From Desulfofalx alkaliphila DSM 12257 (GTDB taxonomy: Bacteria; Bacillota; Desulfotomaculia; Desulfotomaculales; Desulfohalotomaculaceae), in assembly GCF_000711975.1 (NCBI RefSeq), contig NZ_JONT01000004.1:100233-164232 (forward strand): a stretch of DNA of 64,000 nucleotides, in the 5' to 3' direction. Each line of letters opens with the position of its first letter. The first letter of the stretch is position 1. Position numbers and translations under genes: made by a program. Below the pieces are notes generated by a model. That model was given only the letters and a program-made list of their open reading frames with translations, was not told the DNA's origin and searched no databases. Shown one piece after another: positions 1 through 8,849 of this stretch.

Positions 1-93
1 TGTTATAATTTTTCACACATTATATTTTTGACGTTAGCCATAATAAAGACAGAGCCAAGCAACCAACAAAAAATATTAAAGGAGGCGATATTA

Positions 94-348
94 ATGGCTC
101 GTAGTTCAAACCAACACGTAAAAGCTGGTGCTTCCAGTGCCCTAAACCAAATGAAGTATGAAATTGCAAACGAATTAGGTATTTCTAATTACCAACAAAT
201 GGATAAGGGGCAACTGCCCAGCCGTGTGAACGGTTATGTAGGTGGTAACATGACCAAACGTCTGGTAGCCTTTGCTGAGCAAGCCCTTGCAAATGGTCAA
301 ACGGCTCAAGTAACCCAATCCGCGCCTTTGGAAACCCCTCAACAATAA
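94..348 (+). CDS. Small acid-soluble spore protein, alpha/beta type
   Basis: An 84-residue protein of the alpha/beta SASP family, which coats and protects DNA in dormant spores and is degraded at germination. The N-terminal half has N-Q-M-K-Y-E-I-A-N-E-L-G, containing the Glu-Ile-Ala site typical of cleavage by the GPR protease. The C-terminal half has the family signature around S-R-V-N-G-Y-V-G-G-N-M. The ATG follows AAAGGAGG at a good distance. A CATAATA at 39-45 resembles the -10 of forespore sigma-G promoters, but I see no convincing -35, so forespore control is only the family expectation. The gene stands alone and ends in its own terminator. Confidence 0.95.
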   Translation: MARSSNQHVKAGASSALNQMKYEIANELGISNYQQMDKGQLPSRVNGYVGGNMTKRLVAFAEQALANGQTAQVTQSAPLETPQQ

Positions 349-422
349 CACGTGTAGGGCAACGGACATAGGCAAAGCCAAAGAGAGCAGGTGTCTGTTG
401 AACCCTGAAAATGTCTGTGACT

Positions 423-454
423 AACCGCCTCTGTATGGAGGCGGTTTCATTTTT
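423..454 (+). terminator. Intrinsic terminator after the SASP gene
   Basis: A perfect 9-bp stem (AACCGCCTC with GAGGCGGTT) around a 6-base loop is followed by a T-rich run. It separates the monocistronic SASP gene from the glycogen operon. Confidence 0.85.
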
Positions 455-534
455 AATTCTAATCGGTATTATACCTTAATAATGTTAATTTATACATAAT
501 AATGTTTTTTTACCTGAAACATAGGGTGCAATAT

Positions 535-562
535 TTGACAAAGCTTTGATAGTATCTATGTT
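535..562 (+). promoter_or_regulatory. Promoter of the glycogen operon
   Basis: TTGACA (535-540) and TATGTT (557-562) with a 16-base spacer form a sigma-A type promoter. The predicted transcript would start near 569, downstream of the ATG at 566. This supports the TTG start at 605 for glgB. Confidence 0.6.
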
Positions 563-604
563 ATTATGAGAAGTAAATTTATGGTAATCAGGAGTTGTTT
601 TTTA

Positions 605-2482
605 TTGTTTTCTTACAACGATTTATATCTCTTTCATAAAGGTTTGCATTATCAAATATATAGGAAAATGGGTGCCCATATCAGGTTAAAAAAACAAAAG
701 TCTGGCGTACAATTTGCTGTGTGGGCACCCAAGGCAGCTGAGGTTAGGGTGGTTGGCGATTTCAATAATTGGAACGGTGATCACCATTTGATGAAAAAAA
801 GAAAGGATTCCGGTATATGGACACTTTTCGTGCCTGAATTAAAAGAAGGTGATATATATAAATACCAAATTATAACAGATCAAGGAGAAACCATTTTAAA
901 ATCTGACCCCTATGGTTTTTATGCCCAATGTAGACCGCAAACAGCTTCAAAGGTTTTTAATTTAGGCAGTTATCATTGGGGGGATAGCAAATGGCAAAAA
1001 AAGAAGAAAATAAAACTAAGACAAAGATATCCGTTAAATATATATGAAGTACATTTAGGATCATGGAAGCGGGGTCACAATAATAGCTTTTTAACATATC
1101 GTCATTTAGCCAATGAACTTGTTGACTATGTGGTAAAAATGGGATACACCCATATAGAATTACTTCCTTTGTCAGAACACCCTTACGATGGGTCATGGGG
1201 GTATCAATCAACAGGTTATTTTTCTGTGACCAGCCGCTACGGCAATCCAAGGGATTTTATGTATTTTATAGATAAATGTCATCAAAGAGGTGTTGGAGTG
1301 ATATTAGATTGGGTACCAGGACATTTTTGCAAAGACGATCACGGTTTGCGAATGTTTGACGGCAGTCCATTATATGAGCATGAAAACCCTCTTAAAAGAG
1401 AAAATCATCAGTGGGGCACCTGTAATTTTGATTTTACAAAACCTGAAGTGTTAAGTTTTTTAATTTCTAATGCCTATTTTTGGTTTGAGGTCTTTCATAT
1501 AGATGGGTTGAGGATTGATGCGGTGGCCCAGATGTTATACCTAGACTACGGCAAAGAAGAAGGACAATGGGTAGCTAATAAATATGGCGGTAAAGAAAAT
1601 TTAGAGGCAGTGGGCTTTATGAAAAAACTTAATGAGATAATATTTAAAAACTATCCCAACGCTTTAATGATCGCAGAGGACTCCAGCCAATGGCCCATGG
1701 TAACAAAACCCACCTATATGGGCGGTTTAGGATATAACTACAAATGGAATATGGGATGGATGAATGACATGCTCCGTTATATGGAAACAGATTGTATACA
1801 CAGAAAGTGGCACCACAACTTGCTCACTTTTTCCTTTACTTATGCTTTTTCAGAAGACTTTGTTTTACCCTTATCCCATGATGAAGTAGTTCATGGGAAA
1901 AAATCTTTATTAAACAAAATGCCCGGTGATTATTGGCAGAAGTTTGCAAATTTAAGGCTGCTCCTGGGATATATGATGGCCCACCCGGGGAAAAAGCTTC
2001 TATTTATGGGTGGTGAGTTTGGTCAGTTTATTGAGTGGCAATATCAGCAGAGTTTAGATTGGCATCTTTTAGACTATGACATGCATCAAAAATTGCAGAA
2101 CTATGTAAAACAATTAAATCATTTTTACCGCAAGCAAAGGGCTTTATGGGAAAACGATAAAGGTTGGCATGGTTTTCAGTGGATTGATCATCAAGACTAC
2201 AGTCAAAGTGTTATTGTATTTATCAGAAGGGCAATAAATTTAGCGGACTACCTGTTAATAGTTTGCAATTTTACACCGGTTGTACGAAAAAAATATAGAA
2301 TCGGTGTTCCGGAATTGAAGGTTTATGAAGAAATATTTAATAGTGATTGGGAGCAGTATGGAGGTTCGGGGCAAAAAAACAACTTCATAAAAGCACAATC
2401 GGTTCCATGGCACAATCAACCCTATTCCGCCGAATTAAATCTTCCTCCGTTGGCAGTGGTGATTTTACAGGTAAAAAACTAA
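605..2482 (+). CDS. glgB: 1,4-alpha-glucan branching enzyme
   Basis: Glycogen branching enzyme of family GH13, which cuts alpha-1,4 chains and rejoins them as alpha-1,6 branches. The protein is 625 residues with an N-terminal CBM48-like domain (G-D-F-N-N-W) and a catalytic barrel. The catalytic residues are visible: nucleophile Asp305 in G-L-R-I-D-A-V, acid/base Glu358 in A-E-D-S, and the S-H-D-E-V-V-H-G motif. I chose TTG605 because AGGAG lies 10 bases upstream, the protein then begins D-L-Y-L-F-H-K-G as homologues do, and the longer frame from ATG566 would lie at or before the transcription start. First gene of a seven-gene operon. Confidence 0.95.
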   Translation: MFSYNDLYLFHKGLHYQIYRKMGAHIRLKKQKSGVQFAVWAPKAAEVRVVGDFNNWNGDHHLMKKRKDSGIWTLFVPELKEGDIYKYQIITDQGETILKSDPYGFYAQCRPQTASKVFNLGSYHWGDSKWQKKKKIKLRQRYPLNIYEVHLGSWKRGHNNSFLTYRHLANELVDYVVKMGYTHIELLPLSEHPYDGSWGYQSTGYFSVTSRYGNPRDFMYFIDKCHQRGVGVILDWVPGHFCKDDHGLRMFDGSPLYEHENPLKRENHQWGTCNFDFTKPEVLSFLISNAYFWFEVFHIDGLRIDAVAQMLYLDYGKEEGQWVANKYGGKENLEAVGFMKKLNEIIFKNYPNALMIAEDSSQWPMVTKPTYMGGLGYNYKWNMGWMNDMLRYMETDCIHRKWHHNLLTFSFTYAFSEDFVLPLSHDEVVHGKKSLLNKMPGDYWQKFANLRLLLGYMMAHPGKKLLFMGGEFGQFIEWQYQQSLDWHLLDYDMHQKLQNYVKQLNHFYRKQRALWENDKGWHGFQWIDHQDYSQSVIVFIRRAINLADYLLIVCNFTPVVRKKYRIGVPELKVYEEIFNSDWEQYGGSGQKNNFIKAQSVPWHNQPYSAELNLPPLAVVILQVKN

Positions 2483-2503
2483 AGTGGTTGGGGGGTAGTG
2501 AGG

Positions 2504-3724
2504 GTGATAAGAAAAAAACAATGTGTGGCAATGTTACTTGCCGGGGGGCAGGGTAGCAGGTTAGGTATATTAACCCATAAACTGGCTAAACCGGCGGTGC
2601 CCTTTGGTGGCAAATATCGCATTATAGATTTTCCTTTGAGCAATTGCTATAACTCCGGCATTGACACTGTAGGGGTACTTACCCAATACCAACCGCTAAA
2701 GCTAAATTCTTATATTGGTATAGGCAGCCCCTGGGATTTAGATCGGAAAAATGGTGGTGTAACTCTTCTGCCCCCTTTTGTGCGTGAAAAAGGTGGGGAG
2801 TGGTACAAAGGAACTGCCAATGCAATTTATCAAAATATTAGCTTTTTAGATATATATAACCCTGATTATGTTCTGGTGTTATCCGGAGACCATATATATA
2901 AAATGGATTACTCTTTAATGCTTGAATATCATAAAAATAAAAATGCAGATGCAACCATCGCAGTTATTAAGGTTCCTTGGGATGAGGCCCATAGGTTTGG
3001 CATTTTAAACACCGATCTTAATAATAAAATAATTGAATTTGAAGAAAAACCTAAAAATCCTAAAAGCAACTACGCTTCAATGGGCATTTATACTTTCAAT
3101 TGGAAATTATTAAGAGAGTATTTAATAGCAGACGAAAAAGATGCTGATTCTGAAAATGATTTTGGAAAAAATATTATCCCTAAAATGCTTACCAATGGTG
3201 AAAACCTCTTTGCTTATAATTTTACAGGGTACTGGAAAGACGTGGGTACTGTAAAGAGTCTTTGGGAGGCCAACATGGATTTGTTAAGTGATAATCCTAA
3301 ACTGGATCTATATGATCCCCATTGGCGAATTTACTCAGTGAATCCGTCCAAACCCCCACAATATATTTCCGAGCAAGCTGTGGTCACTTGTTCATTAATT
3401 AGTGAAGGATGTCAAATTTTCGGTAATGTTAATCATTCGGTGCTATTTACGGGTGTCTATGTGGGTGAAGGTTCAGTTATAAAGGATTCCATAATTATGC
3501 CCGGTGTAACCATAGGCAGAAATGTATTGATCAGCAAAGCTATTGTTTGTGAGAAAACAGTGGTGGGAGACAATTGTATTATTGGCTATCACAATGAAGG
3601 GCATCAAGAAAGTTTAAGTAACGACGGTATTACAGTTATCGGAGAAAACACTAACCTTCCTAATAACACCAAAATACCTTGCAATTTAACTGTTAGTTAT
3701 AAGTTCCAAGATAACACTTTTTAA
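2504..3724 (+). CDS. glgC: Glucose-1-phosphate adenylyltransferase, catalytic subunit
   Basis: ADP-glucose pyrophosphorylase makes ADP-glucose from ATP and glucose-1-phosphate, the committed step of glycogen synthesis. The 406-residue protein has the nucleotide-binding start [10 protein letters not shown], the G-T-A-N-A-I-Y motif, S-G-D-H-I-Y, E-F-E-E-K-P and Y-W-K-D-V-G-T, then a C-terminal left-handed beta-helix region. GTG2504 fits the GGGGGGT ribosome binding site better than the in-frame GTG two codons upstream. The following glgD probably supplies a regulatory partner, as in other Firmicutes with a GlgCD heterotetramer. Confidence 0.95.
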   Translation: MIRKKQCVAMLLAGGQGSRLGILTHKLAKPAVPFGGKYRIIDFPLSNCYNSGIDTVGVLTQYQPLKLNSYIGIGSPWDLDRKNGGVTLLPPFVREKGGEWYKGTANAIYQNISFLDIYNPDYVLVLSGDHIYKMDYSLMLEYHKNKNADATIAVIKVPWDEAHRFGILNTDLNNKIIEFEEKPKNPKSNYASMGIYTFNWKLLREYLIADEKDADSENDFGKNIIPKMLTNGENLFAYNFTGYWKDVGTVKSLWEANMDLLSDNPKLDLYDPHWRIYSVNPSKPPQYISEQAVVTCSLISEGCQIFGNVNHSVLFTGVYVGEGSVIKDSIIMPGVTIGRNVLISKAIVCEKTVVGDNCIIGYHNEGHQESLSNDGITVIGENTNLPNNTKIPCNLTVSYKFQDNTF

Positions 3725-3741
3725 AATTGGGGAGAGGTAAT

Positions 3742-4857
3742 ATGAAAAACGTAATGGGCATTATTAGTCTTAGCGATAATAATCAATATTTAAGCGGCCT
3801 TGTACGATTCCGGCCAATTGCCTCGGTTCCTTTCGGAGGGCGTTATCGGGTAATTGATTTTATTCTATCCAGCATGGTAAATTCAGGAGTCAGAAATGTT
3901 GGCGTTGTTACCCAAAATAAACATCGTTCAATAATAGACCACCTACGTTCGGGTAAAGATTGGGATTTAGATAGAAAAAGGGACGGATTATTTATTTTAA
4001 CTCCGGAAATTGATTCATGTGCTAACCTCAATAAAGGGGTTTTGCAAAACATATATGACAATTTTGATTACATCAATCACAGCAAACAAAAATATGTAAT
4101 TATCACCGAGGGGGATGTTATTTGTAACCTAGATTTTAACAAGGCCTTTGAATATCACTTAAATACCAATGCAGACATTACGGTGCTATATAAGGATATG
4201 AAAAATACTGACAACAATTATTTTTTGGGTACTGAGATTAAGTTAACAGATGAAGGAAGGGTGGTGGATATGAAAGTAAACCGGCAAATATTAGGGCATA
4301 AGAAAATATCCATGGATATGTTCATTATGGAAAAAAACCTATTAATGGACTTGGTGGATGCTTGTGTTTCCAGGGGATACTATAATTTTATAAAGGATGC
4401 CTTAATAAGAAACATTAGTATGCTGGATATATATGGCTACCCATATACAGGTTACATGGCAAAAATTTATTCCTTACAAAGTTATTATCATTATAATATG
4501 GACTTACTTAATAATGAAACCAGGAAAAGTTTATTTTATAATCCGGGCTTTGTTTATACCAAGGTTAAAGACGGACCACCCACTAAGTATATGTTTAGTT
4601 CCAAGGTGAGCAACTCATTGGTGGCCAATAACTGTGTAATTGAAGGCAAAGTTGAAAATAGCATTTTATTTAGAGGTGTGAAGGTTGCTAAAGGGGCCCA
4701 TATAAAAAACAGTATCCTTATGCAAAAAACCGTTATCGAACAAAATGCCCTGGTGGAAAACACCATAACAGACAAAGAGGTGCGCATTACAAAAGACAGA
4801 CATATTAGGGGGGAAAAAAATTACCCCATATATATAGAAAAAAAAATGGTGATTTAA
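3742..4857 (+). CDS. glgD: Glucose-1-phosphate adenylyltransferase, GlgD regulatory-type subunit
   Basis: A 371-residue paralogue of GlgC. It keeps the fold (P-F-G-G-R-Y-R-V-I-D-F, later beta-helix repeats), but the nucleotide-binding loop A-G-G-x-G-x-R-L is replaced by G-I-I-S-L-S-D-N-N. This is normal for GlgD, which has little activity alone and modulates GlgC. The ATG is preceded by GGAGAGG. It lies 17 bases after glgC, so the two are co-expressed. Confidence 0.93.
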   Translation: MKNVMGIISLSDNNQYLSGLVRFRPIASVPFGGRYRVIDFILSSMVNSGVRNVGVVTQNKHRSIIDHLRSGKDWDLDRKRDGLFILTPEIDSCANLNKGVLQNIYDNFDYINHSKQKYVIITEGDVICNLDFNKAFEYHLNTNADITVLYKDMKNTDNNYFLGTEIKLTDEGRVVDMKVNRQILGHKKISMDMFIMEKNLLMDLVDACVSRGYYNFIKDALIRNISMLDIYGYPYTGYMAKIYSLQSYYHYNMDLLNNETRKSLFYNPGFVYTKVKDGPPTKYMFSSKVSNSLVANNCVIEGKVENSILFRGVKVAKGAHIKNSILMQKTVIEQNALVENTITDKEVRITKDRHIRGEKNYPIYIEKKMVI

Positions 4858-4891
4858 TAACTTTGACGCAAACTAAGATTTTACAGAGTAT

Positions 4892-4922
4892 ATATCCGGC
4901 GGCGTCAGTTGCGGCCGGATAT
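4892..4922 (+). other. Inverted repeat in the glgD-glgA gap
   Basis: ATATCCGGC (4892-4900) and GCCGGATAT (4914-4922) can pair as a 9-bp hairpin with a 13-base loop, ending a few bases before the glgA ribosome binding site. No T-run follows, so it is not a standard terminator. It could protect mRNA ends or affect glgA translation; function unknown. Confidence 0.5.
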
Positions 4923-4943
4923 TTGGAAGAGGTGGTCTAAATA

Positions 4944-6371
4944 ATAAAAGTATTATTTGTTGCCGCAGAGGCGTCACCCTATATTAAAAAAGGTGGCCTG
5001 GGAGATGTAATCGGTTCCCTGCCAAATGAGTTAAGAAAACTTGGTGTTGACGCACGGGTAATCCTTCCTAAATATTTAGATATTCCTGAAGAGTATACCA
5101 AGCAAATGATATTTAAAAAAAGTATTAATGTGGCGCTGGGCTGGAGAAATCAATATTGCGGAATATATAAAATAAAAAATAAACCCTTTTATTTTATTGA
5201 TAATGAATACTACTTTAAAAGAAACGATGTCTACGGATTTGAAGACGATGCAGAGCGTTTTGTGTTTTTTAGTAAAGCGGTCTTAGAAGCAATACCCTAC
5301 CTTGGATTTACCCCGGACCTTATTCACTGCCACGACTGGCATACCGCCCCCTTAATATTGTTTCTTAAAGAACACTATCATAGTATTTCCAATACATTAA
5401 GCGTTTTTACAATACATAATCTGAAATATCAAGGTATTTTTAATAAGAATATATTACCTGATTTGCTCTCTTTAAATGAAGATATTTATAATTACCCAGA
5501 ATTGGAGTTCTTTGGTCAAGTAAATTTCATGAAGTGTGGTATAAAGATGGCCGATCTGGTCACCACTGTAAGCAGAACATACAGTGAGGAAATTAAAACT
5601 CCTTTTTTTGGTGAGCAGTTAGACGGTGTCTGCAAAGATAGGGGAGACCAATTATACGGCATAATAAACGGCATTGATTATGAAGTTTATAATCCAAAAA
5701 TAGATAAATATATAGTTGCCCGTTATGGTAAGGATACCATTAAAAATAAACCGATAAACAAAAGGCACCTACAAGAGTTACTGGGTTTACCTGTCAATGA
5801 TGTTCCCATGATAGCAATGGTTTCCCGGTTAGTTAGTCAAAAAGGTTTTGATTTGGTTGCCCATGTGCTGGATAAAATTTTGCGCATGGAAATACAGATG
5901 GTGGTATTAGGGACAGGTGAGAAATGTTACGAACAGTTATTTATAAACTATGCCAATAAATACCCCGACAAACTCTCAGCCAATATTACCTTTGACCGGC
6001 AATTGGCCCACAAAATCTATGCTGCCTCTGATATTTTTTTAATGCCATCCCTTTTTGAGCCCTGTGGTTTAGGGCAAATGATTGCCCTACGTTACGGAAC
6101 CGTGCCGGTCGTGAGAAAAACAGGAGGTCTTAAGGACACTATACAAGCTTACGACGAGATAAGCGGTGTGGGGAATGGTTTTGTTTTTGAAAATTATAAT
6201 GCCCATGAAATGTTTAACACCCTGCAAAAGGCAGTGGAAATTTATCAATTAAAAGATAAGTGGCTGCATCTGATGCAAAATGCCATCAGTTCAGATTGCA
6301 GCTGGTCGAAATCTGCTAAAAAGTACCTTGAGCTCTATCGTAACTTAATAACCGGCGATCCAAAACAATAA
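4944..6371 (+). CDS. glgA: Glycogen synthase (ADP-glucose type) with apparent ATA start
   Basis: GT5 glycogen synthase, which adds glucose from ADP-glucose to the growing chain. Read from ATA4944 it is 475 residues, the usual length, and starts x-K-V-L-F-V-A-A-E-A-S-P. The ADP-glucose site K-K-G-G-L-G-D is at residues 15-21, and the C-terminal E-P-C-G-L-G-Q motif is present. There is a stop codon at 4938-4940, no ATG, GTG or TTG near the expected start, and a good ribosome binding site (AGAGGTGG) before the ATA pair at 4941/4944. The first in-frame ATG, at 5106, would remove the substrate lysine. Either AUA is used for initiation or the gene lost its start by one G-to-A change. Confidence 0.9.
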   Translation: MKVLFVAAEASPYIKKGGLGDVIGSLPNELRKLGVDARVILPKYLDIPEEYTKQMIFKKSINVALGWRNQYCGIYKIKNKPFYFIDNEYYFKRNDVYGFEDDAERFVFFSKAVLEAIPYLGFTPDLIHCHDWHTAPLILFLKEHYHSISNTLSVFTIHNLKYQGIFNKNILPDLLSLNEDIYNYPELEFFGQVNFMKCGIKMADLVTTVSRTYSEEIKTPFFGEQLDGVCKDRGDQLYGIINGIDYEVYNPKIDKYIVARYGKDTIKNKPINKRHLQELLGLPVNDVPMIAMVSRLVSQKGFDLVAHVLDKILRMEIQMVVLGTGEKCYEQLFINYANKYPDKLSANITFDRQLAHKIYAASDIFLMPSLFEPCGLGQMIALRYGTVPVVRKTGGLKDTIQAYDEISGVGNGFVFENYNAHEMFNTLQKAVEIYQLKDKWLHLMQNAISSDCSWSKSAKKYLELYRNLITGDPKQ

Positions 6372-6400
6372 ATTGGAAGGGTATATGAGGGGGTAGATCT

Positions 6401-8827
6401 TTGTTTAGTAATAAGGAAAATTTTAAAAGATCATTTTTAGAAAAATTGCAGACCATGTATGCCATAAGTTTGGAAGAATCATCAGATTCGGAAAGATATA
6501 TGGTGTTAGGTAGTTTAGTAAGAGATTATGTCAGTAAAAATTGGGTAAAGACCAACAAGCATTATCTTCAAGATGGTGTAAAGCAGGTTTATTATTTTTC
6601 ATTAGAGTTTTTGCTGGGGAGAATGCTGGAATCATATTTGATTAATCTAGATATAAAAGACATGTGTAAAGAGGCTTTAGACGAACTAGGCATTGATTAC
6701 AACAATATCATAGGTCAAGAACCGGATCCTGGCCTTGGAAATGGGGGATTGGGCAGGCTGGGTGCATGTTTTTTAGATTCTTTGGCATCCTTGAATCTTC
6801 CCGGTCATGGATGCGGAATAAGATACAGGTATGGCCTATTTGAGCAAAAAATAGTTAATGGTTATCAGGTAGAACTACCGGATAATTGGCTTAAAAAAGG
6901 TAATGTATGGGAAGTAAAGAAGGCAGAAAAGGCTGTTGAAGTACGCTTTGGGGGCGACGTAAAAATAGGGACGGTTAATGGAAAAATGACTTTTATCCAT
7001 GAAAACTACCATTCAGTGATGGCCGTTCCCTATGACACTCCCATAGTGGGTTATAAAAATAATACAGTAAACACCTTGCGTTTATGGAGTGCAGAAGTGG
7101 CACAAAAGGATTTTGATTTTCAGGCTTTTAGTAAAGGTGATTATTTAAAGGCAGTGGAGTACAAATACTCCATGGAGGCAATATCCCAGGTGCTTTATCC
7201 CGATGACAGTTACGTACAGGGCCGATTATTGCGTTTAAAACAACAATATTTCTTTGTTTCTGCAGGCATACAAAGTATTGTGAGACGTTATAAGAAGAAG
7301 CACGGTTCCTTAGAAAATTTTGCTGATAATATTTCTATTCACATTAATGACACACATCCTGTTTTGGCTATACCGGAGTTGATGCGTATTTTAATGGATG
7401 AAGAGGGGTTAGGATGGGATGATGCCTGGCAGGTGACCACTAATACCGTTTCTTACACCAATCACACCACCCTATCTGAAGCACTGGAAAAATGGCCGGT
7501 GGATATGTTTAAGGGCTTACTGCCGAGAATTTATATGATTGTAGAGGAAATAAATAAACGGTTTTGCCAAGAGATGATCAATAAGTATCCAAAACATAGT
7601 CAGCCCATTGATAAGGTGGCAATTATTCATGATGGGCATATAAGAATGGCTAACTTAGCCCTGGTGGGAAGTTACAGTGTTAACGGTGTCTCTCGAATTC
7701 ATACTGAGTTATTAAAAAAACATGTTTTAGGGGTTTTTTATAGCATATATCCTTATAAATTCAATAATAAGACAAATGGAGTAACACACCGGCGCTTTTT
7801 AATTAAAGCCAATCCCAAATTGGCAGAACTGATATCTGACACCATCGGAAGCAGTTGGATTTACCACCCCAGTGATTTAATTGTCCTGCGAAATTATGCT
7901 AATGATAAGTCCTTTCAAGAGGAAATACTCAAAATAAAGCAAGATAATAAAAAGAAATTGGCAATGCTCATAAGAAGGCAAAACGGTATAGATGTTGATA
8001 TTAGTTCTATCTTTGATGTACATGTTAAACGTTTACATGCCTATAAAAGACAAGTATTAAATGTTATGCATATTATGGATTTATATAACCGCTTAAAAGA
8101 TAATCCCAACTGGGATATAACTCCCCGCACATTTATTTTTGGAGCCAAAGCTGCCCCAGCTTACCACTTGGCAAAGGAAACCATTAAGCTAATTAATTCA
8201 GTGGCTGATGTAATAAATAATGATAAAACCATTAACGATAAAATAAAGGTGGTATTTATAGAAAACTATAATGTATCGCTGGCGGAGTCAATTATACCCG
8301 CTGCAGACGTCAGTGAACAAATATCCACTGCCAGCAAAGAAGCATCGGGTACCGGCAACATGAAGTTTATGATGAACGGCGCCCTTACCATTGGCACACT
8401 GGACGGTGCCAATGTGGAGATAAAAGAGGAAGTAGGGGAAAACAACATTGTTATTTTCGGTCTCAATGCTTTAGAAGTACAAAATTACTATTATCACGGC
8501 GGATATAAAGCTATGGATATATACAATAGCGATGAGCGGGTGAAAAGAGTGATTGATCAGATGGTGAACGGATTTTTATTAACACCCCAGGAAGAGTTTA
8601 AGGCCTTGCACAATCATCTTTTATATCATGATGAGTATTTTGTGTTAAAAGATTTTTCTTCTTATGTGGAAGCACAGTGTAAGGTGGATAATACTTATAA
8701 ACAAAGGGAAAAATGGTTAGAAACATCGATCATAAATATTGCGCATTCCGGCAAGTTTTCCAGTGACAGAACCATTGGCGAATATGCCACAGGAATATGG
8801 AAGGTTAGCCCGGTGGTAATTGATTAA
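6401..8827 (+). CDS. glgP: Glycogen/maltodextrin phosphorylase
   Basis: GT35 phosphorylase of 808 residues, releasing glucose-1-phosphate from alpha-1,4-glucan ends. The PLP-binding signature E-A-S-G-T-G-N-M-K is present, with the cofactor lysine at residue 655, followed by L-D-G-A-N-V-E-I. TTG6401 follows GAGGGGGT at a suitable distance. Together with glgA it allows storage and mobilisation of glycogen from one operon. Confidence 0.95.
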   Translation: MFSNKENFKRSFLEKLQTMYAISLEESSDSERYMVLGSLVRDYVSKNWVKTNKHYLQDGVKQVYYFSLEFLLGRMLESYLINLDIKDMCKEALDELGIDYNNIIGQEPDPGLGNGGLGRLGACFLDSLASLNLPGHGCGIRYRYGLFEQKIVNGYQVELPDNWLKKGNVWEVKKAEKAVEVRFGGDVKIGTVNGKMTFIHENYHSVMAVPYDTPIVGYKNNTVNTLRLWSAEVAQKDFDFQAFSKGDYLKAVEYKYSMEAISQVLYPDDSYVQGRLLRLKQQYFFVSAGIQSIVRRYKKKHGSLENFADNISIHINDTHPVLAIPELMRILMDEEGLGWDDAWQVTTNTVSYTNHTTLSEALEKWPVDMFKGLLPRIYMIVEEINKRFCQEMINKYPKHSQPIDKVAIIHDGHIRMANLALVGSYSVNGVSRIHTELLKKHVLGVFYSIYPYKFNNKTNGVTHRRFLIKANPKLAELISDTIGSSWIYHPSDLIVLRNYANDKSFQEEILKIKQDNKKKLAMLIRRQNGIDVDISSIFDVHVKRLHAYKRQVLNVMHIMDLYNRLKDNPNWDITPRTFIFGAKAAPAYHLAKETIKLINSVADVINNDKTINDKIKVVFIENYNVSLAESIIPAADVSEQISTASKEASGTGNMKFMMNGALTIGTLDGANVEIKEEVGENNIVIFGLNALEVQNYYYHGGYKAMDIYNSDERVKRVIDQMVNGFLLTPQEEFKALHNHLLYHDEYFVLKDFSSYVEAQCKVDNTYKQREKWLETSIINIAHSGKFSSDRTIGEYATGIWKVSPVVID

Positions 8828-8849
8828 TATAAAAGGTTGTGACGATATA

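Noticed and set aside
2504..4857. glgC and glgD as a recent tandem duplication
   Set aside because: They differ strongly, including loss of the catalytic loop in GlgD; this is the ancient GlgC/GlgD pair common in Firmicutes.
4892..4922. Terminator between glgD and glgA
   Set aside because: The hairpin has no T-run and is followed at once by the glgA ribosome site; kept only as an inverted repeat.
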